64,000 nucleotides of DNA from contig CM070562.1 in assembly GCA_036346405.1 (NCBI GenBank), positions 63,702,195-63,766,194 on the forward strand, read 5' to 3'. Origin of the DNA: Phyllostachys edulis. Taxonomy: Eukaryota; Streptophyta; Magnoliopsida; Poales; Poaceae. Position 1 is the stretch's first letter; the number at the start of each line of letters is the position of its first letter. The position numbers and the translations under genes are program-made. The notes under the pieces were generated by a model. That model saw nothing but the letters and a program-made list of their open reading frames with translations, searched no databases and had not been told where the DNA came from. This document shows positions 36,599 through 48,660 of this stretch, piece after piece.

Positions 36599-36965
36599 TG
36601 TTGAAGCTGAAAGGTTGAAGTTAATCCTTGGTGCTTACTCCATTAGTGTTTTCAGTTTTCCTTGAAGCTGAAAGGTTGAAGTTAATCCTTGGTGCTTACT
36701 CCATTAGTGTTTTCGTTTTCCTTGTTTTCATTAGCATCATTAATGTTTTTCATTGTCATTGTTTCTTGGATGTGCTAGAACGCAAAGACTAGTATGTGTT
36801 TATTGCTTTTGCATGTAACGTTTGTAGTTTGCTATTATAAATAAGAGGAGAAAACAACCGTAAAAACGCCGCCAGCTTTTGCAAAGACCAATTCATCGAG
36901 TTCAAGTGATCTTGAGTGCGTAATTTCGTGTTTGCGGCAGTGAGAACTCGCGGTCATCCACGACA
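36599..36965 (+). repeat. 5' LTR of the second copia element
   Basis: 367 bp, with two tandem 61-bp units starting about 36603 and 36664 and a TATAAATAAG box near 36835. Differences from the 3' LTR cluster at CTG/CAG/GCCGG sites. Confidence 0.88.
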
Positions 36966-36995
36966 ATTGGTATCGAGAAGTTACGCCCCGGCGCT

Positions 36996-39900
36996 ATGTC
37001 CGTCCGGTCTGCTCCCATGGGCGGTGGTGATCGTTCGCCATCGCCCCCTCCCCGACGTCGGTATCGCGATTTTCGCGCCAAGGCCGAGGGCGCCATCGCG
37101 CGGCGAAGTCGCCATCGAGCGTCGTCAAGGAGGCGGGCGGCTCGGTTCAAGATTTCATGCTCACGCGCACCAATTACCAGGAATGGTCTTTGTTGATGCG
37201 CGTGAACCTGCAGGCCCAAGGGCTGTGGCAGGCCGTCGAACCAGAGGAGGATGAAGCCGTCGAGTACCGCGAGGACCGCCTCGCGCTGGCGGCGATTCTG
37301 CGTGCTGTGCCGCCTGAAATGCTCGGGTCGTTAGCACGCAAACGCACGGCGCGTTCCGCCTGGGAGGCGGTGAAGACCGTACGCTGGCGTTGGCGTGCGG
37401 CGTGTTCGCGAGGCCAACGCAGCAGCATTTGCTTCAAGCCATTCATGGAGATCTCGCTCAAGGAGGGGAGTCTGCCGATGACTTTCGCCCGAATCGTTGG
37501 TCTCGCAAACAACATTCGCATCCTCGGCAGCGACATCACCGATGCTGAGATCGTGAAGAAGATGCTTCAAGTCGTCCCTGAGCACCTGGAGCAGATCGCG
37601 TTCTCCATCGAAACTCTTCTCGATGTCAACGAGCTGTCGGTCGAGGAGGTCACCGGACGTCTGCGCACCATCGAGCAGCGGAGGAAGAAGCCGACGCCAC
37701 CACCACCCACCGTCGATAAGCAGGGCCGCCTTCTTCTCTGCGAAGAGGAGTGGCTCGAGCGGCTGAAGCTACGTGACAATGGTGAAGGGGGCGGGTCCAG
37801 CAGCGGCAAGAAGCACGGCAAGACGCGGCGAGGCCGCGGCGGTGGTGGAGGCGGCGTGCGCGACACCAAGAGCGGCACGTCGTCCGGGCCGGCCCAGGAG
37901 CGCTCGTCAGACAAGTGCCGGAACTGTGGCAAGTTCGGCCACTGGGCCAGGGACTGCCGCAGTAAGCACAAGAAGTCCGAGCAGGCCCATGTTGCCCAAG
38001 GAGAAGAGGATGAGCCAACACTCCTAATGGCATCTGCGTCACTCTTCTCCTCCACCATTCCGTCAAGTTCTGCTGTCCAGATCCACGAGGAGCACGTCTT
38101 CGCGCAGCTCGGGCCACGTGAGGACCGCGACCACCACTGATGGGTACTAGACACGGGCGCCACTAATCACATGACTGGCGCGCGGTCAGCCTTCTCCGAG
38201 CTTGATGGAGGCATCTGTGGCACGGTCCGTTTTGACGATGGATCTGTGGTGGAGATCGAGGGGCGCGGCACCATCGTTTTCTCATGCAAGAATGGTGAGC
38301 ATCGCGCGTTGACGGGGGTGTATTTCATTCCCCGACTGACGGCGAACATCCTGAGCCTCGGCCAACTTGACGAGGCGGGCTGCCGGGTGGAGATCGACGC
38401 CAAGATCCTTCGTGATCTCGACCAAATAGCGTGAGCTCCTCGCGCGCGTGCGACGCTCCCCGACTCGACTCTACCTCCTCGAGCTAGAAGTTGGGCGGCC
38501 GGTGTGTTTGTCTGCGCGCAGCTCGGAGGAGGCCTGGCGTTGGCATGCGAGGTACGGGCACATCAGCTTCAAATCGCTGCGCGCACTCGCCCAACAGGAG
38601 ATAGTGCGTGGGTTGCCGCTGCTTGATCATGTTGATCAAGTGTGCGATAGCTGCCTCGCCGGCAAGCAGAGGCGGGCGCCCTTCCCAGACAAGGCGCTGC
38701 GACGAGCGGCGCACATCCTCGACCTCGTCCACGGCGACTTGTGCGGACCGATCGCGCCCACGACGCCCAGTGGTAACAAGTATTTTTTACTACTAGTTGA
38801 TGATATGAGCAGGCATATGTGGCTACGTCTGCTGTCAAGCAAGGATCAAGCACCAGCTGCAATCCAGAACTTCCAAAGCGAGAGAAGTGCTGATCCGAGG
38901 AAGTCAAGGTACTCCGCACCGATCGAGGGGGGAGTTCACCTCCGTTGAGTTCGAGAGTATCGCGCCGAAGCGCTGGGTCAATGGCGACTCACCGCCCCTA
39001 CTCACCACAAAGCAGAATGGGGTGGTGGAGCGCCGCAACCGAGCATCGCCGCCATGGCGGTGTATGCTCAAGGCCAAGGGCCTCCTCGATATTTCGGGCG
39101 GCCGTGAACACCGCCAGACATATCCTCAACCGCGCCCGACACGAAGCGCCGACGGCAAGACCCCTTCGAGGCTTGGCAAGGAGAGCGCCCCGCCGTCCAC
39201 TACTTCCGGACGTTTGGGTGTGTCGCGCATGTCAAGAACACACGGCCTGGGCTCAAGAAACTTGACGATCGCAGCACGCCAACAATCTTCGTCGGCTACG
39301 AGCATGGCTCCAAGGCCTACCGCTGCTACGACCCCTCCACCAGGCGTATTATCGTGTCGCGCGATGTTGTGTTCGACGAGGCGGGACAATGGAGCTGGGG
39401 CGACAAAAGCAGTGGTGATCCAGGTGACGGCGAGCCCTTCAACGTCGAGTACACCACGGAGTACTTCTCCGGCTCGTCTCGAGATGTTGCGGCATCACCA
39501 GTTCACATATCTCCGTCGCCCACACGGCCAAACCTCTGCACCCATGACGCCGCCGAGCGGGCCATACCACGACGCCAGCGTCCGCGAAAGTGCGCCGACG
39601 AGTTCAGACGCCACCGCCGATCTCGAGGAGGACTTGGACGTGGACCACGACGATGCTCCACTTCGTTCCGCGCCATCGACGCATCATCGGACCAGCCTCG
39701 CCGCCGGGCTTATGCCCCGTGCTCGACGAGGAGTGCGATTCACCACGGCGACGAGCTCGTCTCCTTTAGCGAGGCGAGCGCGAGGCGAAGCGGTGGCGTC
39801 AAGCGACGCGCGAGGAGATGAAGTCGATCAAGACAACAACACATGGGAGCTCGCCGCGCCCCCACCGGGCACACCGGCGATCGGGCTCAAGCGGGTCTTC

Positions 39901-41304
39901 AAAGTGAAGCGCGATGAGCACGGCAATGTCATCCGGCACAAGGCGCGTTTGGTCGCCAAAGGCTACGTTCAACGTGTAGGAATCGACTTCGACGAGGTCT
40001 TCGCTCCTGTCGCACGAATAGAGTCCGTGAGGGTGTTGCTGGCTCTGGCGGCCCACGAGCGCTGGGAAGTCCACCACATGGACGTGAAGAGCGCCTTCCT
40101 CAATGGCGACCTCAAGGAGGAGGTGTACGTGAGCCAGCCGCCGGGTTTTGTCGTCAAGGACAGCGAGCACAAGGTACTGCGTCTTCGCAAGGCGCTGTAT
40201 GGTCTCCGACAAGCACCGAGGGCCTGGAATGCCAAGTTTGATGCGTCCATGGTATCACTTGGTTTCCAGAGGAGCAGCTCCGAGCACGGAGTGTACATGC
40301 GGAGCCGAGGGTCGTAGTGGCTGGTCGTCGGGGTCTACGTCGACGACTTGATCATTACCGGCACCAGCAATGACGAGATCGTGGCGTTCAAGCTCGAGAT
40401 GAAGCGCGTCTTCCTCATGAGCGACCTCGGCCGTCGTACTACCTTACCTCAGATCGAGGTGAACCAAGGGCACACTACGGCATCTCGCTCCGCTAATCGC
40501 CTATGCAGGAAGCCGCTGAGCGGAGTGGCATGAGCGCCGCAACCCCGATCTGGCGCCGATGGAACCAAGGCTCAAGTTGAGCAAGGAGAGCATCGCCCAT
40601 CGTGGACGCCATCGAGTACAAAGCGTCATCGGCGGACTGCGCTACTTGGTGCACACCCGGCCAGATCTTGCCTACGCGGTGGGCTATCTGAGCCGGTTCA
40701 TGGAGAAACCACACGAGGACCACCTCAACGCGGTGAAGCGCGTACTACAGATGCGATGGCGGGAACGCAGCGTGATCACGGTCTTCACTACGCCAGGAGG
40801 GAGGATGAACAAGCTCGATTGGTCGGCTACAGCGACGCCGACATGGCGGGCGACGTCGACACGCGCAAGAGTACCAGCGGCGTCATCTTCTTCCTCGGCG
40901 GCAACCCCATCACCTGGCAGTCCACCAAGCAAAAGGTGGTGGCTCTGTCCTCATGTGAGGCAGAGTACATTGCGGCGGCTACAGCGGCCTGCCAAGGCGT
41001 CTGGCTAGCTCGGCTCGTGTCTGACATGCTCGGTACTGAGTCTGGAGTGCCGGAGCTCAAGGTGGACAACCAGTCCGCCATCGCCCTCAGCAAGAACCCC
41101 GTCTTCCACGACCGAAGCAAACATATCGACACTCGTTTTCACTACATTCGGGAGTGCATCGACGGGAACAAGATCGTCCTCTGGCACACTTCGACGGAGA
41201 ACTAGCTGGCGGACGTTCTGACCAAGGCACTTGGACGCGTGCGGTTCCAGCAACTGTGTGCGTTGATCGGCGTCAACAAGATCGGTGAGCACAGCAAGGA
41301 CTAG
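36996..41304 (+). pseudogene. Broken copia gag-pol polyprotein
   Basis: Self-replication polyprotein. Gag: start at 36996, shift before about 37157, then a gag body (NYQEWSLLMRVNL) and a CCHC knuckle CRNCGKFGHWARDC (~37918-37960). A TGA at 38138-38140 falls just before protease (LDTGATNHMTG, ~38150). Next come pre-integrase (WHARYGHISF, ~38540), integrase pieces (HGDLCGP; NGVVERRNR at 39010), RT (KARLVAKGY; MDVKSAFLNGD; YVDDLIITG, 39940-40360) with a TAG at 40316, and RNase H/C-terminus (TRPDLAYA; YSDADMAGD; SSCEAEY; LADVLTKAL, 40640-41230). Several frameshifts and stops; non-autonomous now. Confidence 0.88.
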
Positions 41305-41314
41305 GGGGGAGAAT

Positions 41315-41684
41315 TGTTGAAGCTGAAAGGTTGAAGTTAATCCTTGGTGCTTACTCCATTAGTGTTTTCAGTTTTCCTTGAAGCTGAAAGGTTGAAGTTA
41401 ATCCTTGGTGCTTACTCCATTAGTGTTTTCAGTTTTCCTTGTTTTCATTAGCATCATTAATGTTTTTCATTGCTGCTGTTTCTTGGATGTGCTAGAACGT
41501 GCAGCACTAGTATGTGTTTATTGCTTTTGCATGTAACGTTTGTAGTTTGCTATTATAAATAAGAGGAGAAAACAACCAGAAAACGCTGCCAGTTTTTGCA
41601 GCACCAATTCACTGAGTTCAAGTGATATTGAGTGCGTAATTTCTGTATTTGCCGGCAGTGAGAACTCGCCGGTCATCCACGACA
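41315..41684 (+). repeat. 3' LTR of the second copia element
   Basis: 370 bp, same 61-bp internal duplication as the 5' LTR. The small number of differences suggests a fairly recent insertion. Confidence 0.88.
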
Positions 41685-44208
41685 TCCATTGCCGTCGCCC
41701 ATCTCAGCTCGAGAGCCTCCTGGCCTCTCCTGGTTGCTCCCTCTCTGTGACACTGTCTGCCCTTTCTCTGCATGGTATGAACCAAGGCCTGGCAATGGTT
41801 AAACCATTTCAGAATTTAGGTGATAAGTACCCTGAGTAGTAAACCTGGGATTAGATATTAAGTTAGAGATTGCAGGTTCCAAGTTGCAAACATCATGTTG
41901 TTTGTTAGCCAACTGATCAGAGTAGTGTTAGATGAGAATTCAGCTTGCCAGGAGCATCCACTTGTTAGGCAAACTTCTCACTGCCAACAAGATCTGTGAA
42001 TGTCTTTTGGACCACTCTTTTGAATTAGCAAATGTGAAGCTTGGGTTAGTCTGAAGTTTGGACTTTAGCTTTTTCAGTCCAGAAGAGACCCTTTTCGGTT
42101 GTCTGATGAACAGAGATGATGAAAACTTCCTGCTGTCAGAATTATGAGCCAGCCACCCCCAGTTCAGCTCCTTTCGGTTCCCTGTGTGCCCTCTCTTGTA
42201 TCTGTTTAGCTTCAAACAGAGAAACTCTAGCCAGTGGGATTAGCAACTAAATGCATGTTTCCAGTTTCAAACATCGTGTTGTTTGTTAGTTAAGTTCAGT
42301 AGTTACAGATTGTTTTGGTCAGCTCCTAGTAACCTTCATAGCTGAGAAGATGAATTTGTGTTGTCAGGTTTGTGAGCAGAGAGGTGTAGACAGTAGCAAC
42401 TCATCTCAGCAATATTTATGTTGTCTGACAGATTTCCAGGGAAGGCATTCTAGATGCAAACCTGAGTTAACCGAAGGATAATAAGACTACTAGTACCATT
42501 AGTTAGATCTGTTACCGATTCTTTTAGCCAACGTGAGAAGTGCCTTGTCAGTAGATTTCATTGCCAAAACCGAGAACCAAGTGCTAACAAGTTTTATGGA
42601 TATTGGAAGTGCTAGTGAGCCGAGCCCCCTCCTTACTGTCTCTATGGATTCTTTTCACTATGAGTGATTCAAAGTGGGTTAGATGCTAATTAGGTGATAG
42701 ATGTTAGCACTAGCTGTCAGTAGGGCTCATCCTAGTTAGTTGACCAGTAGGTTAGTAGTTGAAGCCGATTTGTAGAATTTACTGCTAACTTACACTTGGT
42801 CTTGTTAGGTTAATTAGTGGTTGTCAATGCAAACTGCAAATGGCAATTTGCATTCTAACTGGAAGTAGCAAGCTAGCAGTAGTTAGATCAAGTAGATGGC
42901 TAGCAGACAGTACAGTTGCAGTGAACCCTTTCAGTTTAGTGGTTGGTTAATAAGGATTAGTAGAAGTGTTTAGTATTTAGTTAGCCAGATAGTGCAGTGC
43001 CAGTAGGATCGTCTCAGTAAGCTTTTTGGTAGTTAGCAAGGCATGGTTAAGTTGGTGTCAGCGAGCAATAAACTCACTGGATTAGTCTAGTGTACACCTG
43101 ACTTCGGAAGCCACCTAGATTAGTTAGCTATTTTAGAACCTGTCAGTATGTTAAATAGTTAGTTAACCTAAGCGTATGAGTGTGCCACTAGCTAATTGCA
43201 ACCGCAGTTAATAGATGTGCACACAATCACCATCAAAGTCTGCCGAAGGAGAAGAACATATAAGAGGATTGATTTTGACTGTATAATCATCGTAGATGTA
43301 TATATAGAATGCCTAGAGAGAGTGTTTGTGAGTACTAGGTGGCTTGTTAAGGAAAACAACATCACTTAGGCTGTAGGTATCATCTGTTGTCATCCGTCCC
43401 CAGTGATCTGACGATTAGTGATCCGAAAGCTAATCTAGAGAGTATTACCTAACCCGGTAATCCCTCCTACCTAAGTAGCCAGTGAGGAATGTTCCTGCGA
43501 ACATTCTCTCTCCAAAGGATTTAACTACTTTGTCTGTAGTATTTCCTTCATCAACTTCTTTGGATCTACTTTGGTCTAAAGAATTTCCTTCATCAACTCC
43601 TTTGAAGATAATTCATCCGTAGTCTCTCCTCATCAGCTCCAGATGAGTGTGTATCGATCTCATCTGATTTATCCCCTTCTTTCGAGATGGCGATAAATAT
43701 GTTTAATCTTATTTGAAGTGTTTTATTTGGTTTGAATATATTTTTATTGGATTTCATTTGATATTTGCAGACTGTACTCATTTGCTTTGCTTAACAATCT
43801 TGTTGCAGAGGACGGAGGTGAGCTCCAAGAGCCTTACTTCTGTGCCACGTGTTGCAGTTTCTTCGACGACTAGCTTGGCGGTCCGGTCAGATGCCTAGGG
43901 GTTAAGGCACACCGATTGGCTTTGTGTTATAGCCATCTTTATGGCACTTTTGCTTCATTGTGTATTCTTGTAACTTATTGCTATTTGGCCTAAGGGCCCT
44001 CTTTTGTAGTAGCTATTCCATATTAATATTAACTTCGGTTTGTTGCTTATGTTCTATGTGTTGTATGGAATTGATATATTCTTTTGTTGTGAGGTATGTA
44101 TACTTGCATTCGGGAGTATACATCTTCGAGACCGAAGTTTATTCGGTTGATAATACTAGGTCAATTGGATGACTAAGTATTATGAGCCTAATAAACATCG
44201 GGGTCCCA

Positions 44209-47200
44209 TAACCTAGGACGAGGCTATTCAATAGTTTTATCCTCGCAGGGTGTACCAATGTACCCACACGCCTGACCGCCTTTCCTTTAGGCACACTACC
44301 TTTGGTATGCCGCACGGCTAAGTCCTACGAGACATTTCCAATGGACGATGCTAATTACGAGCAAGAACCCACGGGGACAAGGACACATTAGACAGCCTAA
44401 CCGCCCGCCAATGCTCCCTCCTAACACTACACATACACATTTTATTAAAACATACCCACCAACCAGCTCATAATTAACGCCCCCAAAGTACTTAGTCAAG
44501 AGAGGTCCCATATCCCCTCGTGTGGTTAGCACATAATATTGCTCGTAACGGTGGCGCAAGTAACTCGGTCATAACGACTCGGGCATACTACCACATTCCA
44601 AAACCACACCATCCATCCAATATGCCCAAGTCCAAATCAACATTTTATTTTCAGTTTTTGATTTTACAATTAATCAAAGCACAAGTGCTGGACATATAGG
44701 AGGAATAATTATACTTGTGTGATCAAGACCATCGACTAAGTCGATGATCGCCCATTACTACCGATAGCTAAGCATGTCTAAGCAGTTTAAGTCGAAACTA
44801 CTAAGTGATAAGAGCTCATCCAACAAGCTCCAACCACAGCGAATAACCTAGGCTCATTGGTAGTAGAGGATAAACAACTCCTCAGATTATGCAACTATAG
44901 GATTACTAGCGACAATTAACACAAAGTAGCATGCATACATAGAAGTAAAACAAAGTATTAAGCTTTAAAATAATGGGACAATGATGGAAATGGTCAAACT
45001 GCTTGCCTTGCTGCTGGTCACTTTGTTGCGGAGGGTCGCTTATGGGATCACCACAAATGTCGAAACCTAACGGAAAAACGATAAAGAACCGATAAGAACG
45101 ACGAAAAACAACAAGACAGCACAGCAAACGAACTCCAAATTCTCTGAAATTTCTACAGCAGTAAGAGGGTGATTTTTAGGGAATTTAGCAACAAGAACCA
45201 ATGGATTTGGATTCTTAATGCAAAAGTTATGAGCAAAACAATTCTGCTCAGCCCCTGAAAATACCAAACTGCACTATTCACTAATTTAATTATGAGGCAA
45301 CATTTTCTAGAAAAGTGGTGAGGCTGAGATTTTTACTGTGAAACCAGCACCTCATGAGATGAATAACACAATTGAGTTCATCCCATTTGGAGCTATATTG
45401 CACTTTCTATAATTTTTCAAAAACAAGAACTTGAACAAAATTATAATGCACAAGTCCTTATTTCTATAACAGCAATATGCTCAAATCTAATTTTACAGTG
45501 AGTTCATTAATAGAGGAAGCTAACAAAGTTGGTCTCATTCAAAAATAACCTACAGAACATTAGTTATGGGTTTTACAAGTTAAACCTAAATTTTGAGTGT
45601 ATTATCCAAAAGGAGTACTAAAACCTATGGCAAAACTGTGCTCTGGAGCTGAACTCAACTTACAACCATTTTTGGATTAAAGTCAAGTTTAAGACAGAGC
45701 TAACACAATTTGAATGACCTCAAAAGGATTTAAAATGAAAAAGATATGAAATTCTAAAGTCTACCTCATTTCAGTTCATACTTAAGAATTTATCGACCTT
45801 CCTAACATTCACAAAGACATGGGAGGTCGTGAGCCACAGATCTCAGATCTAACGGCTCAGACCTCCCAGAGAACAACACACATGCACATGGGAGGTCCAG
45901 AGGTCTGGACCTCCTAACCACACATTACGCGCGAGGTGAGGGAGGTCATGGCCAGAGATGGAAGATCTAACGGACCACAACATGGAAGGGAGGTCGGAGC
46001 GGACCAGATTAAAGGGAGGTCCTCAGCGGTGAGATGACCTCGAGGAGGTCCCAGAGGAGGTCCTCAACGCCGCTGCACCTCCGTGGAGGTCTCGACGGCT
46101 AAGATTGCGCCAAGGAGGTCTTGGACGCTCCGGATCTCCTTGGAGGAGGTCCGGATGTCCGATCGGCGCTAGAATTAGCGCACGACACGCACGCGCTATG
46201 GACAAGAGATTAAATGCGCGGGACCACGAGGAGGTCCGCGCTGGAGGACTTAATGGCGCGCAAGAAATGGTGGATTTAAGACAGTTAAGACACACCAAAT
46301 GAATTCAATGATGGGAGCAATGATAAGCGATTAACTCGGTGGATCTTTTGTCCTAAAACGACAACGACAATGTCGCTGCGTCCGACAAAAACCCGTGTTC
46401 AAATATTTGGTTCTCGCCGGCGATGTAGACCTCGCCGGCGAGATCCAATGGTACCGCGGTTCGCAATAACCACGCGCACACCAACGGACCTTCTCTCAAC
46501 GGCAATGACGGTTTTGAACGCCATGAGCCGAGAGGACAGAGGTGACCAAGACGGCAAAACCGAAAAGCAAAAATGAGCTCATGCGACAAACAAGCTTATG
46601 CCAAACTAAAGCTCTGAAAACATTCATAAGGGTGCAAGACTAAGGGATTACCGGGGATGTACCGGAGGTCCTAAGGTGCCGAGGAGGTCGAGGAAGGAGG
46701 ACCGGTGCCGGGAGGAAGGGTGCTCCACTACCAAAGCCACCCAAGCTCCACTTTGTCCACCTCTCAGAATCGCCCAAACCAATTCAAGTTAGGACTTGGT
46801 CCCAGAGGGAATGGCACAAAAGAAGCTTAGAGAAAAGGAGAAAAAAACTCCAAGGACCCTTGTCCACCGAGGAGCTTCAAGCTCCAAAGAATGGCGGCCA
46901 AGGAAGCTTTGGTGGTTTAAAGCTCACAAAGACAGGGGTGTAAGCCAAGGAACAAAGGTGTGCAAAGGAAGCCAACCAGACAAAGGGGGGAGGCTTTATA
47001 CTAAGGGCACAGGAGGTTGTGGACCACCGCCAAGCTCATGGTGAGCTTGGCCCATGGGAGGTCCATGGCTTGGACAAGACACAAGGTTGACAAGGTGCAG
47101 CTGTGTGGACGGGAGGGCTAAGGGCGCCTGCATTAAAATGCGGTCAAGAAGAGTCGTTGAAGTGTACCTCATGTGCGCACACGCAATAAATGCTTCGCCG

Positions 47201-48656
47201 AGCTTGCCCGCGCCAGAGGAAGGAGAAGAACAGGGAGGTCTTAGTGGCCGCTGGATAAGACACGGGAGAGGTCCCGCCATCGGATGAGAGTTTTGAACCG
47301 TTCGTTTTAAGTGGTCGGGTGGAGGTCCCACCACACGATCAAGGATGGGAGGTCGTGGCCCTCCGATTTCATTAATCGCTAAACGCACGTGGGAAATGGG
47401 ACAGAGGTCCAAGGCGTTGATCTCCTCCAGCAGCGCGGACCTCCAAAGTGAGGACTTAACTGCACGCGATCGAAAAAGACATGAGGGGAGGTCGGCCTTT
47501 GGATTAAAATCCAAGGGCACTGACCTGATGGGGAGGTCTGATACGCACAAAGCGAAGGGAGGTCTTAGCCCTCCGATTTGGATCCAAGGGCTATGACCTC
47601 AACAAGGCGGGAGGACCTTGTTGTGATGTTTTTCAGAGGAGGTCGTGGGTTTTGGATGTAAATCCAACGGCTACGACCTCAAGTGAGTGCAAAGGGAGGT
47701 CTGACAGTTAGATTGGGAGGAGGAGGTCGTGACCATGGATTTTTGATCCAATGGCTGTGACCTCACGTAGGTGGGATGTGGACTTGCTTAGTTTAACAGT
47801 GAGGGGAGGTCAGGTCATGATCTTGAATCCAAGGGCCAAGACCTCACATAGGTGGGATGACCTCGCCGCGATGGCTTACAAAGACGAGGAGGTCCTTTGA
47901 GGTTTAACACACAGGGGAGGTCGTGGCCGTGGATCTTTGATCCAGCGGCTATGACCTGATGAGGTGGGGAGGTCTGACGCCCACGTTGACCCGAGGAGGT
48001 CCACGAGGTCAAGAGGACCTCGAATGGGGAGGTCCTGGGGGCCTTGGTTGAGGGGGAGGTCGTGGCGGTTGGATTGGATCCAACGGCTACGACCTCATCA
48101 AGGTGGGAAAGGAGGTCAGATGGGGTTGGGCTGGACCAGGTTTGAGTACTGGCCACCCCAAGGAACAAAGGTCTCTGCTTTTAAATTTAATTTTCTAACA
48201 GCTAAGACTTGGCAAAATTGTTTGAGATAGCAAATGAACTCCAAAATTCATAAGATTTTAACTGGAGCTAGCTGACAACATGATTAACCTTACATAAATT
48301 TTCCAGAGGTTATTATGCAATGCATTTTTCTCAGGAATTTCATTAAGGTTGTTCAATGATTCATTTTACCTCCAAAAATTATCAAACTAGTTTTACAACT
48401 TGTGATATTTTTCAGAGGGTCCCACCTCAGTTTTAGGACCAAGGAAGATACTTTCCAATTGTTTGGCACAAGATTTGAGAGAATTGGAAAATGAATTTGA
48501 CTTTTGGTCAACAAGAGCTTTGTGTTCTTGGTTTACACAACTCTTGGACAAGAATTACATGAGATTGTAAGGGTTTTCAAGTTGTGAGAAAAAGTTTTAA
48601 TTTCTACACATATAATTATACTTGAATAACCCTGATTATACATTTGGGATGTTACA
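44209..48656 (-). mobile_element. Inverted long LTR, 3'-truncated
   Basis: Read on the minus strand it starts TGTAACATCCCAAATG at 48656. It runs through GAGGTC repeats and AT-rich subrepeats and stops at the equivalent of position ~5960 of the solo LTR (GAATAGCCTCGTCCTAGGTTA). The last ~770 bp of the LTR are absent. It abuts the end of the preceding plus-strand LTR at a CCATAACC junction. No coding domains. The open frames here are repeat-driven. Confidence 0.65.
45820..48150. repeat. GAGGTC-rich imperfect tandem/inverted repeats in the inverted LTR
   Basis: Many copies of a roughly 50-100-bp unit combine GGGAGGTCGTGGC, GGATTTGGATCCAA/GGATCTTTGATCC and GGCTACGACCTCA. Each unit is partly self-complementary (GAGGTCGT...ACGACCTC), so single units can form hairpins. 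Similar to 1-480. Confidence 0.65.
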
Positions 48657-48660
48657 CAGA

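Larger units (their letters stand above)
36599..41684 (+). mobile_element. Ty1/copia retrotransposon with short LTRs, 5-bp TSD
   Basis: LTRs are 36599-36965 (367 bp) and 41315-41684 (370 bp), TG...CA. The TSD TCCAT is at 36594-36598 and 41685-41689. The PBS-like TTGGTATCGAGA follows the 5' LTR at 36967 (one base short of the tRNA-Met site). A purine tract (AGGGGGGAGAAT) precedes the 3' LTR. Both LTRs carry a 61-bp internal tandem duplication. The GC-rich coding region contrasts with the AT-rich LTR host around it. The element is complete, but its polyprotein is broken. Confidence 0.92.
34868..44208 (+). mobile_element. Long LTR (gypsy-like), interrupted by a copia element
   Basis: Starts TGTAACAACCCGAAATC and ends near GGGGTCCCA. 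Removing the copia insertion (36599-41684 plus one TSD) leaves about 4.25 kb, close to the 4.56 kb of the solo LTR at 2171-6728. The ends are related: 43800-44160 repeats the 3' organisation of that LTR (GCAGAGGACGGAGGTGAGCTCC..., TATTTGGCC...). A GC-rich block with GTTCGGACCGTTCGAAC-like motifs lies at 35340-35700. No retroviral genes of its own. No right-hand TSD, because it abuts an inverted LTR fragment. Confidence 0.6.

Noticed and set aside
37567..38163. 198-codon minus-strand frame
   Set aside because: Antisense shadow of the copia gag/zinc-knuckle region.
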